DNA from: JANQEU01 sp965601455
Lineage (GTDB): Bacteria; Bacteroidota; Bacteroidia; Cytophagales; Cyclobacteriaceae
NCBI GenBank assembly: GCA_965601455.1
Contig: OZ271831.1
Coordinates: forward strand, 3,658,001 to 3,722,000
Length of the DNA: 64,000 nucleotides
Direction: 5' to 3'
Part shown: in pieces, positions 45,093-56,400 of the stretch
How positions within the stretch are numbered: the first letter of the stretch is position 1
Layout: the number at the start of each line of letters is the position of its first letter
Program-made: the position numbers and the translations under genes
Notes under the pieces: model-generated
The model's database searches: none
What the model was told of the DNA's origin: nothing
The model's input: only the letters and a program-made list of their open reading frames with translations

Positions 45093-46604
45093 ATGAAATC
45101 TTCCGGCAAAATCAATCGCAGAAAATTCATTGGCACCAGTGCAGCCACGGCGGCGGCATTCACCATAGTTCCTCGTCATGTCATTGCCGGATCAGGAAAG
45201 GTCGCCCCCTCTGATAAAATCAATATTGCAAACATTGGCTGTGGTACTCAGGGTCTGAGGGAAATGCGTGATATGCTTCAAAATGATGAAGTCCAAGTGA
45301 CATCTATTTGCGACGTAAATAAATTCTCAACAGACTACCTAGACTGGTCTGCTCACGGCATCAGAAATAATATCAGGGAGACATTAGGCGATCCGACCTG
45401 GGGAGAAGGTGTAACGGGTATATCAGGAGGAAGAGACGTAACCGAGGATTACATCAATAAATTCTATGGTAAGAAGTACGGAGCCAATGATTACCAGGCT
45501 GTATCGAGCTATGAAGACTACCGTGAACTCCTGGAGAAAGAAAATGATATCGATGCGGTGAAAATTATGACTCCTGATCATACACATGCCGCCATCGCAA
45601 TTGCCGCCATGAAAAAAGGGAAGCACATTGTAACCCATAAACCCATCGCCAATAGAATGAAGGAATCCCGAATTACGGTCCAAACAGCACGCGATACGGG
45701 AGTCGTAACACACCTTCTGGCGTGGAGTCCGAAACCAGAGCATGATCTGATCTTATCATGGATAAAGGACGGTGTCATCGGGGAGTTGAAAGAGATTCAT
45801 AATTGGTCATTCCGACCTGTATGGCCTCAGTGGACAATGAATCCAACGGAAGAAGTCCCAGTGCCGAAAGGTTTCAATTGGGATTTATGGTTAGGACCCG
45901 TGCCTGATCGCGCTTACCACCCAAACTACACTCATAATGTATTCAGAGGGTGGTATGATTTCGGTGGTGGCAGCATCGCAGATATGGGTCATTACAGTCT
46001 ATTCCCCCTATTCCAGGCCCTAGGAGTAAAGAACCCACCGATTGCAGCCAAAGCTTATGGAACAACCACACGTACAGTGATTGACAATGTCTGCCGTTGG
46101 GTTGATAACGATGTAGCATTCCCGCAGTCAAGTACAATCCGGATAGAATTCCCGGCACAACCTGACCTTCCTGCGTTCGATTTAGTCTGGTATGATGGGG
46201 GTATTAAGCCATTCGCACCTGAAGAGCTCCGGATTGATGGGGAAGACATCGGTAATGAAGGGATGATGTTTGTAGGAGACAAAGGAAAAATTATTGCCGG
46301 ATTTTTAGGTCAGGAGCCCAGGATTATTCCTAAAAAGGAAATGGATAACTACGCTGGCAATAAATCAGTTGAGCCTGTTAACGAAAGAAGATCTGATCGT
46401 TGGGCGGCGGCAATCAAAAGCGGAAAAGAATCCGTAGGCAGCTTCCAGGAAGCTGAAATCGTATCGGAAGCGATAAATCTCGCTGCCATTGCGCTTCGAG
46501 CTGGAGAACGAGTTGAATTTGACTCCAAAAACATGCAAATCACGAATAATGAAAAAGCCAACGAGTATCTGACAAGAGAGTATCGTCCTGGCTGGGAAAT
46601 TTAA
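45093..46604 (+). CDS. Tat-exported Gfo/Idh/MocA oxidoreductase, long form
   Basis: 503 residues. Twin-Arg signal NRRKFIGTS; nucleotide-binding IANIGCGTQG; the EKP motif is changed to HKP (VTHKPIANR), which keeps the catalytic Lys; later GGGSIADMGHYSLFPLF with a conserved Asp/His. This longer class is common in Bacteroidota and Planctomycetota carbohydrate clusters. It lies between the ThuA/quinoprotein fusion and a Tat-exported TIM barrel. Confidence 0.9.
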   Translation: MKSSGKINRRKFIGTSAATAAAFTIVPRHVIAGSGKVAPSDKINIANIGCGTQGLREMRDMLQNDEVQVTSICDVNKFSTDYLDWSAHGIRNNIRETLGDPTWGEGVTGISGGRDVTEDYINKFYGKKYGANDYQAVSSYEDYRELLEKENDIDAVKIMTPDHTHAAIAIAAMKKGKHIVTHKPIANRMKESRITVQTARDTGVVTHLLAWSPKPEHDLILSWIKDGVIGELKEIHNWSFRPVWPQWTMNPTEEVPVPKGFNWDLWLGPVPDRAYHPNYTHNVFRGWYDFGGGSIADMGHYSLFPLFQALGVKNPPIAAKAYGTTTRTVIDNVCRWVDNDVAFPQSSTIRIEFPAQPDLPAFDLVWYDGGIKPFAPEELRIDGEDIGNEGMMFVGDKGKIIAGFLGQEPRIIPKKEMDNYAGNKSVEPVNERRSDRWAAAIKSGKESVGSFQEAEIVSEAINLAAIALRAGERVEFDSKNMQITNNEKANEYLTREYRPGWEI

Positions 46605-46609
46605 TAATC

Positions 46610-47476
46610 ATGAACAACACAAGACGTACTTTCATTAAAAAGTCACTTGCCCTGACAGCGGCACCAATTGTAACACCCTCAATCTTTAATAGTATGGACA
46701 AACCTATCCAACGAATGCCGAAAGACGACATCTCAATTGCTCAATGGGCTCTGGTAGATGAGATAAGAGCAGGCAAATGGAAAAATCTTGATTTCCCAAG
46801 GGTGGCAAGAGAAGAATTCAATCTCAATGGTATCGAATTTGTAAATACCCTATTTGAGGTTCCAACCGCCAGGTACCTGAATAGGTTGATTGCAAATGCC
46901 AAAGAACATGACGTAGAAATGGTTTTGATCATGGTTGATGCGGAGGGTGATGGAGCGGAACCTACTGAGAAATTGAGAAAACAGTTCGTTACGAATCATA
47001 GGAAATGGGTTGACATAGCTGAATACCTTGGATGTAAGACGATCAGAACAAATTGTCGAGCTCCTGAAGGTGCTGATCCTGAGGAAGCTCTAAAGTGGGC
47101 AATTGAGTCATATAATATGCTTTTGGAATATGCCCAACCGCTAGGTATACAGATTGTCATTGAGAATCATGGAAGGCTATCAAATGACCCTGACTGGATG
47201 GTTCGCCTTTTCGAATCTGTAGACAATCTATATTTTGGAAGCTATCCCGATTGGAGACAACCTTCCGATGATTTCGACAACGTTGAATTCCTTGAAAAGA
47301 ATCTTCCCTACGCACTGGGTCAGTCTTATCGAAATCAACCTACCGAAGAACTAACAGCAAAAATGATTCAAATGAGCAAAGACTCCGGTTATCGAGGATG
47401 GTATGGCATAGAATCAAGTGGTAGAGAAGCGATAAACGAAGGAATCCGGCTATTGAAAAAATATATGCTTGCCTAA
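46610..47476 (+). CDS. Tat-exported sugar phosphate isomerase/epimerase-like TIM barrel
   Basis: 288 residues. Tat signal TRRTFIKKS, then an AP-endonuclease-2/xylose-isomerase-type barrel: ISIAQWALV, LNGIEFVNTLF, KTIRTNCRA, IQIVIENHGRLS (metal Glu and His) and WYGIESSGRE (metal Glu). Periplasmic members act on oxidised (3-keto) sugars rather than sugar phosphates, despite the family name. It follows the oxidoreductase by 5 nt and ends 3 nt from the giant gene's stop. Confidence 0.9.
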   Translation: MNNTRRTFIKKSLALTAAPIVTPSIFNSMDKPIQRMPKDDISIAQWALVDEIRAGKWKNLDFPRVAREEFNLNGIEFVNTLFEVPTARYLNRLIANAKEHDVEMVLIMVDAEGDGAEPTEKLRKQFVTNHRKWVDIAEYLGCKTIRTNCRAPEGADPEEALKWAIESYNMLLEYAQPLGIQIVIENHGRLSNDPDWMVRLFESVDNLYFGSYPDWRQPSDDFDNVEFLEKNLPYALGQSYRNQPTEELTAKMIQMSKDSGYRGWYGIESSGREAINEGIRLLKKYMLA

Positions 47477-47479
47477 ATC

Positions 47480-50400
47480 TTAGCGCACTAGCAATTTAAT
47501 CACCTGAACCCGGTCGTCCATGTCAATAATTGCCGTGTAGATACCCGGTTTCATGTGATTATCTACCCGTACTTCAATGGGTTGTAGTCGATAAGTAATC
47601 TTTGAGAAATGATGCATTTTCCCGAAGAGGTCGACTACTTGCAGTGTAATTAATTCTCCTTCTTCCAGTCCCTCTATAGAAACAGTAAATCGGTTCTCAG
47701 TTATAGGATTCGGGTAAACGTCTATTGATGTCTCAAGTACATTTCTTGGGGATTCGACCAATATAATCTTAGAAGGCTCAGTTTCACCATCATAATCATA
47801 TTGGACTAATCGGTAATAAGCATCTACCCTGTACGGATTTAAATCAAAAAACTCATAGTCTATTGGTCCACTACTATTACCTCCTCCAGTAACTTTCCCG
47901 ATGGCCTCGAAATTTTCGCCATCCCTGGAACGCTCCACTTCAAAGTAATCATTATTGATTTCAGTAGCTGTCTTCCACCAAATTCGGACCCGGTTTTCCA
48001 TATAGCTCCCTCGTAAGTAAACCAATTCAACCGGTAATGGATCTTCCGGAGCCAGACCTAATCCAAACTGCTGAGTACTGAAGGATATTACATCTTCTGA
48101 AGTGACCGTGCCGGAAGTAGAATTACCAGATATAATTCCTCCACGATTTTCCCATCGATTATCGGTATCTCCATCCCACCAAACAACCCGAATGCTTTCA
48201 TTATCCGGCATAAAATTGTGTGCACCATATGACACTCTGATCTGAGCTGAATTAGATCCAGCGGAAGTGATCTCCCAACGATCGGTATTTCTAACTGTCA
48301 ACAACGCATTTTTACCTGAACCCGGATCATCCGGATCGAAAGAGGTCGAGGTAAATGCTCCCGTGGTAGTAAAGTATTCAGTGGTCCAATTGTCGTTACC
48401 GGTTCCTACATTCACGATAGCTGCAGGTGCGTAACGAGCAGCTTTCCCGACCGGAAATGTATAAGTACTTGCTGCAGCAATAGAGTTCTTTGTCATAGGT
48501 CCGGTGATGTAACTTGCCGAAGACCCTCCACTATAACTACCGGTGGAACTGATAACCAGCGTTTCTGAAGATGTGGTATTGAATAATCCGTCAGTAAGGG
48601 TCAAAATACCATTAATCAGAATATCTCCTGTATTAATAGTTACACCAGATCCAGTATTGTTAATTTCCAGGTTGTCAAAGGCAGCTGTGCCGGTGAAATC
48701 ACCATCAAACAATTGCTCTGTGGTGCCATTCATAGTAACAGAAGTGTTATTCCAATTCAGAGTCCCCGCGGAGAAGTTTACGTCATCGGAAATGGAAATC
48801 GAAGTGCCTGTAGACCCTGAGAATGAGCCTCCAGAAACGAGGAAATCACCAGTAAGATCAATAGTAGAACTGGCGGAAAGGGAAACAGAACCGGATCTTA
48901 CTTCCATATTATCAGTGTCGGCGTCACCAATGACGTAGGTCTGTCCGGTATTAAGCTCAACAGTTGGACCATCAACCAGAAAAACATCACAAACCGTCAA
49001 CGCATTGTTTGGAAGTGTTCGGGTTCCAGAGCCCTCAAAGGTCACACTACGTATTTGCGGAATACCGGAAAGTACATTATAGGTGGAGGTACCACTATAT
49101 TGCAGAGCTCCACCGGAACAGGTTAGGAAGTCAGAGTATTCTCCGGTTGGAAGTAGTTCATTATCCTCGAGCACAATTGTACCTGATCCGGAGACTATGC
49201 CTAACCTTATTCCATTCACACCTGTCGGAACATATAGTACCCCTCCTGCTTCCACTACCGTTGCGTAAATACGAATATTTGAGATGTCCAGTTCAAGGGT
49301 GTCTCCTGATGAAATTGTAATCTGGGCACCAACCGGACCCACGCCATTAGTCGGGGCCGGTGATCCGTTTAATGGATTCCAATTGGCCGCGACACTATAG
49401 CTGCCCATTCCGGATATCACAGATTCATATTGAGTAATGGTATTCGGTATGGCTCCCTCGATGTCATTATTAATGCCATCAGAGCTTCCAACTCCTGCTG
49501 TATAGTCACCGGTAATTTCAGCGGAAGTCGCATTGCTCAGCGGAATCTCAAATGTTTCGGAGCCTCCCAGGAAAAAGGTAGGCGCATATTTATCCCAATT
49601 GATGTCATTAGATAATAAGCGGGCTGGAATATAGTGACTGGTGTCGTATGGTGATGTGACTAGAGCATCTGCCTCCTCGTAGAAGAAGGTGGCACTTCCA
49701 TTAGCATTGGTCAGCTCCTCCGCCACCACTATCCAGTGGTATTGGAGCACGTTATCAGCATCAACGATTTCTGGATTAGGACTCTCCGCATTTTCTACAA
49801 TGGTAGGATGCCGTTCATTGGCCGGTCTGGTCCTGATGGCCCCTTGAGTGGTCCCGGAATTAAGATTAAGCTGTACTGGTGTATACTTTGTCTCTCCAAT
49901 TGGAAAGAAAACCACAGTATCGCTGGCCACAGAAGGGAATTCCTGTTTTAGCCCATTATCTGTGAATGAGCTATTGGTTTGGACCATGTTGTTTATACCA
50001 AATGGTGTAACATCGGTAATAACCGCACCTCTTCTTATGGTCACCAAACTTCCGCCAATGTTAAACACCCCTCCATCCAACCTGAGGTTTTGTGTGATAT
50101 CAAAGTTGTATCCATTGCCATCAGGTATGTCAACTCCAGATAGGTTTTCAATTGTGATCGTTCCAATCTCAATGGTATTATTCGACAAACCATATAATTC
50201 CTGATTTGCAGTTCCATTGAAAACTAATCCGTTTCCACCGCTATTCGAAAAAGTACTTTGTACATATGCATCCCGTTGCAGACTTATGGTACTACTTCCT
50301 ATATCAAGTACGCCAGCTGTCAGGTATAAGTCATTACCAAGGACCAAGTCAACCGATGCTGTTGTCGTACCAGATCCGTTTTTACGTAAATCGAATAAGC

Positions 50401-53400
50401 TCCAGGTACCGGATCCACTGAGGGATTGACTGCCTGTATTCGCCAATATAGTCTCTCCTGTTGAATTCTGAAGTAAGCCATTATTCACTACATCACCAGT
50501 AATGGTTAAATCAAAGCCATTGGCTAAAAGTGACTGATTAGTGTTAATAGTAAGATCTTCCACTTCTAAAGGAAGAGTATATAATCGAGCATCCGGCAAA
50601 TCAACACTTCCTTCGATTGTTAAATTGGGTAAAGGAATAGCCGATTTGATATTGAAAAAGTTTGCCCCATAATCGGACAAAAGATTTTCAAAAATCGTTA
50701 TTGTTGACCCGGTGAGGTCATTTGCTTCCGGATCCAATTCAAGTGATTCATTTGCATCTCCGGTGACACCTCGATGAATGTTGAATGTCCCACCAGTAAG
50801 GGTAAACTCACTGCCACTATTTAGTACTTCGAACGATGCCCTACTTGTTGTTGAGGCCTGATCGGTAGCGATGTCTACATCACCACCAGTTTGCCTGTAC
50901 TTGAGAACACCCGTTGTAGATGTAGTGGATCTACGAATTTGACCACCTACTTCTAATGATCCTGAGCTGACATTGAGAAGAGCAGATCCTGTGGTGCTGT
51001 ATTCAATATCGGTGGACCCCAAAGTAACAGAAGCTCCATTTACCCGAAGTAGTCCATCAAGTAGTATCGTGGCATCCGTTGAAGTAAAAGTTCCTTGAGT
51101 CAATTCCAACCCTGAAGTACCCGGTATTGTGAAGTCTGAATTATCGGCCAACTCAACGGTTGCGGCAGAATTGAAAATCAGCTTTCCATTTTGTAATTCA
51201 ACCGCCTGGGGTACGGACGTAGTTGGGCCGGATAAGGTGAATACCGTATTAAATGTAAAAGTGTTGGTCGTGTCCACACCTTTATCCATGATAATCCTGT
51301 ATAGGTCTGGAGTGATTCCTGCACTATTCTCGAAGGAATGCTGACCTTCTCCCGTGAATTCTATTTCTACTTGCGAAGATCCGCTGGTGAGATCAAATGT
51401 TGTTCCTTCGTCAAGATCAATATCCCCATTCACAATCAATCGATGTATATCTGATCCGGAGTTCTGAACACTAATGCTGTTATTGGCATCATCACTAAAA
51501 ATCAGATCTCCTGTTTCAAAAGTCAGGTTGCTTCCAACATCTCTAAATTCCAATGCACCAGACTGATTAGATCCAATCAAAACCAGACTGTCAACTGTAT
51601 AGTTGGTAGTGATCCTAAGCTCAGTGTCACTGTCAATCACAACACCATGAGCCGTTACATCCTGGGAGAAAGTCAACGTGCCATTAGACCCAAAAGTCCT
51701 GAATATGGGATAATCGAAACGATCTGAAATTGTAACATCCTGGACGCTCTGGAACCAGAAGAACCATCCACTATCATCCACCTCCAGGAATTCCCCAAAG
51801 TCCCCGATAATTGTAGCTGTCTGACCGGGTAAACCTATGTCCTGAACCATTTCACCCAATCCGCTAACTGTACCTGCCGTAAACGTCCGACCTCCCCTGA
51901 TTCTCAAACGAGACATATCGGTGACATTTAGAGCCGTACCTCCAGCCTGAGAGTCAAAAATTAGTGCCGCTATTGTGATGTCATTGGAGGTATTACCTCT
52001 AATCTGAATCCTTCCGGTTCCACCTCCCGACCGTGTGCTTCCGATAATGGCTACGTCACCTTCCTGAGGATAGGTACCTGTATTTGTAGGATCAGTATGA
52101 GACACGGTGGACCAATTGGCAGCGGATTGATAATTAACCCAGGAACCATTTGGAGCATAGCTGTAATAGGTTTCAACTGAACCTGTAAAGCGAGCAGGAA
52201 CACCCGCTGTATAATTTGCATTTTCCAACGTAAAACCACCTCCACCATCGTTGTCGAAAGTAATGACATTGGTTGTGGTGTTGACGTTTCCAATCAACTC
52301 AGAAGATCTGGTAAAAGGAACCTCATCCAGCACCTTACCCGGAACAAATGAAGCTTCTGAAGTTGCGTCATCGTCGGAGTCCGCGTAGGTGAAGGTATAC
52401 TCAGCTGTCGGCAATGCACCAAATTCACGGTTACCAACCCTCCAGTAGTAGGACAAAATATTGCCACCGGACAAGTTGGTGGTTTGTAATTCCGTATCAG
52501 ATATGGTTATCGAAACATATCCATCATCCAACATAGTGACACCACTCAAATCCAATGACACCGGTGTGTATCTGACAGTGGCATTGGCATCCGTACCAAT
52601 TGGATAAATTACAGAAGTTGGATCCGTCACGGAACCATCGAAATAGTACTCCAGACCACCATCTGAAGCGTTCCCATCCGATTGGATCATCAACGAGGTA
52701 CCGAAAGAGCCGTTTGTTTGAATCGGCGATAACGCCGTGAGTCGGTGTGTATTAATATCAAATACACCTGCATCTAGAATTAAAGAATCAACTCCAAAAT
52801 CACCATTTAGATCGACTCCGTTTGCACTATCGACCTCGATATCATATACAAAACCATTTACAGAGGTTATGCTTTGCTCGGATGAACCTGTCATAAAAAG
52901 TTTCCCCGTACTGGAAGTAGTACCGATGGTGTCCGCGATATTGATATTCCCGGCTACTTTGATCTGGAATGTATCTAAGTCGAACTGACCATTGGCAAGA
53001 TTCAAATAGTTGTTAACTAGAATCGCCGTATCTGTTCCATTTGAAATATCAACAATTACAGCATCAAGATTCTTATTGATAATTAACGTGTCCAGGTCCA
53101 ATCGAGAACCATTTCTTATGTCAAATGAAGATCCACCTGCCCCATCAAATGTAAACTCCATTCCAGTTAAATCAACTGTAGTTCCCGGGTCGACTATTAA
53201 TGATCCTGTTACATTGACATCAAATCCATTCGCATCAAACACTGTCCCATTTCCACCTGTGCTATCGATTTTGAAGTCATTCAATACAACAAGACCATCC
53301 GGAGTAAAACTGGTTTGCCCACCTCCGGTGCCTGAAGTTCCAGCGTTTACGATTACAGCCCCACTCCCTGCTGCGTCAGTTCTCAATACATTCAGATTGA

Positions 53401-56400
53401 AAAATGGAGCAGTCGAAGTAATCAAAAGGTCATTTGCATTGGTAACGTCCAGGTTTACTTCTCCACCTGTAACACTTATGTTTTCTTCGGCGCTGTTAAT
53501 GTATATTCCCCCCTGGGTGTTACTACCAGATAAATTGAGTGTACCACCACTCATATTGAAAACATTTCCCTCGTAGGTTAGAGAGAAAATGTAGTAACCG
53601 GTATTGGTGTTTACACCTGTCACATTGAAAATACCTCCTGTCATAGTCAATCCACCCTGGGCCGATGCACCATTCACAGACGTACGATATTGATTGACAG
53701 TAACAGTTCCTCCGTTAATCGTCAACTGCCCATTATCCCTATTGGTAATCCCACTATTAATAGGAGCATCCAGGGTCCCACTGTTAACTTCAATATCACC
53801 GTATAACACAATAGCGGTACCTGCGCTTTTGGCTGTTGAACCACCATCAATGATTAATGCAGCACCTTCAGATACATTGTAATTGCCCCCATTGTTAAGC
53901 TCACCCAGATCGATGCCATTTCCCGCTCGCAGTGTTCCGTAAAATAATCCTACAGCATTATCATTTTCCAAGCCAGGAGTATCGGGATCTAACTGCGCAT
54001 TATTAGGGTGAGCATCAAAGGCTGAACCATATAAATTGAAGAAAGCCGCATCGGCTGCGTTAATAGCCACTTCATAGGTCTTATCCACTCCTTTGTCAAC
54101 TTCAATCCTATAAAAATCCGTGTTGTTAAACAGGGAAACCGATTGATTCTGGTCGTCTGAAATGAAATTGACATCTACAATACCATCGGTAGCATCTGAT
54201 CCAAGGATTTGCGATGTGCGATTCGTAAAGTCAACCTGACCCAGGTTAGTAAAATCTCCATAAAGATCAAATTCATGACGCGCATTCGCAGAACCTACTC
54301 CGATACCACCATTTTCTTCTATTAGTACATCTCCAAAAACCGTAGTCACCAAATTATTGGTGGCTGAATTATTGTTTATCTGATACTCCCCGGAGTTAAT
54401 GGTGAGGTTTCCGAAAACATAGATTGAATCACCCGTTAAGACGATATCATCATTGCTATCGCTGAGCTCAATAGTCAAATCTTTGTATCTCCGGGTTTGG
54501 TTGAGTGTCAAACCGGAACCGTAGTACTCTACCCGGCCACCCTCAGTTGTACTGTAGAACAACGTGTCGATTCCATCCGGATAGTTGTCAAGACCAGCAG
54601 CACCCGCCAAACGAAGCACACCGGATCCTTCCATGTAAGTAAAGTCATGTCCTGAAGTATTTCCCAAGTCCAGTGTTCCAATCAGTTCCATCTTCTCTAT
54701 ACAAATCCCGTTGAAGTCGGCAGTAATCGATCGACCCGACTTAATCACAACGGAGTCACCTTCAGAAGGAATTTCCGCATTTGGATTGACGTACAATGCA
54801 GACACTGCACCATCTAAGGTCCAGTTCAACGTATCAGACCAATCACCTGACAAATAGCTATACCAAATATCGGTGGTCGGCTGAGAAGTAGTGAATGTAA
54901 AGTACTGACCATCTCCAAGATCTCTTTCAATGACATTGTATCCACCGGATACAGTAAGTGTTTTTTCGAATACCCCAGACTCAAAATTTGGATCATTGGA
55001 AATCAACATGGTTTGAAGTGTAGCAAAAACTCCAGTATTCGGGAAGGCCAGAAAAACAGATCCAGGGTTATTAAGTTCATGTACTTTCCACACACGATCC
55101 AACCTTACATTGGATTGTCCCTTGTAATCACTGTTAACCGTAAAATCACCCCCATTGTTGGTTATAGCCAGGTACTGTTCGTCGCTAAATGCCGAGGTTC
55201 TTGACTCATTCGCCGTTATGAAATCTTCTTCCGTAGCAAGGTATAATGAGTCATAAACTGACTTAGCCACCTTTTGATCCAGCAAGCTTCTATCGTCTCT
55301 TCCCAATGCAGTCAATCCACTTAAATAACCAACACTCTCTGATGCATCCAGAATAATATCTCCATTAGCTGACACTAAATCATTAGGAACTGGCATCGCG
55401 TACTTGACGGCCAGGTACGTTTCCAGTTTTTGACGGCTGTTAACCGATAAAGCAGAATCAAAAACAATGAACTCCGCGATTAGTCCTTGTAGTCCATTTC
55501 CTCCATCTACATTTTCTCCTAATGCATAAGTGTATGTTGTGGCGGATACTGCGGATGGGGTAATACCGGACTCGAACGATGCGCCATTCTGAAAAATATC
55601 AGTACTCCCGGAACCTTCTGGCTGAATGAGGGTCAACAATTGTGTCGTATCTTTCAAGATCTCACTCGCAAATGCAACTCCTCCGTAGTTCCCATCATCA
55701 AACGTCAATGGAGTCATGGTATCATCGAATTCAAACAGAACATTACCTGAAGACGAACCACTGGAATCCGTGGCGACAATGAAAACAGTGAGACTATCAG
55801 TGGTAGTTATCAATGAACCCTGGACCCGTGTTCCTCCACTGGAAAAGTTGATAGCTGGATTAAAATTAATGGCCCCGGTAGTCAACAAAGGATCCGTACC
55901 TGGAGTCAGACCGTCCCCACCATTTCCGCTTTGATCGGCCCAGGCGCTCACGTTGTTGGAAGTTTCTGTGACTCCTGAATCTGATCTCAACCACAATCTT
56001 AGTCCATTTACGAGACCTGCGGGTGCCACAGAATACGCAAAAGTGAAGTATTGCCCATCCGAAAAGTCATAGTTAGCATAGTAGTACCCTCCGGATTGAA
56101 ATAGCTCTACTTCTTCGACTACGCTAAACGATGAGTCCGAAGAGACCAGCATGACGTTTAGCTCAGAAGCAACTCCATCGGATAATGCAACATAAACTGC
56201 ACCAGGGTTATTGGTTTCGTTGATCTTCCATTTTCTACCAATACGTGTGCTGGCGAAACCTCTGTAAGTAGAATCTGCAGCTACGCTACCGAGATTGCTA
56301 CTGACAAATGTGTAAGACTGATCGCTGAATGTGCTAGTCCGTGAAGGGTTTGTTGACTCAAAGTTCTGTTCCATTGCAAGAATCAAACTGCCGCTCTGAC

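Noticed and set aside
48543..53882. Several plus-strand open frames (up to 188 codons) inside the giant T9SS gene
   Set aside because: They are antisense shadows of the Ser/Thr/Gly/Val-rich repeat protein; the minus-strand frame is continuous over 12 kb with a signal peptide and sorting domain.
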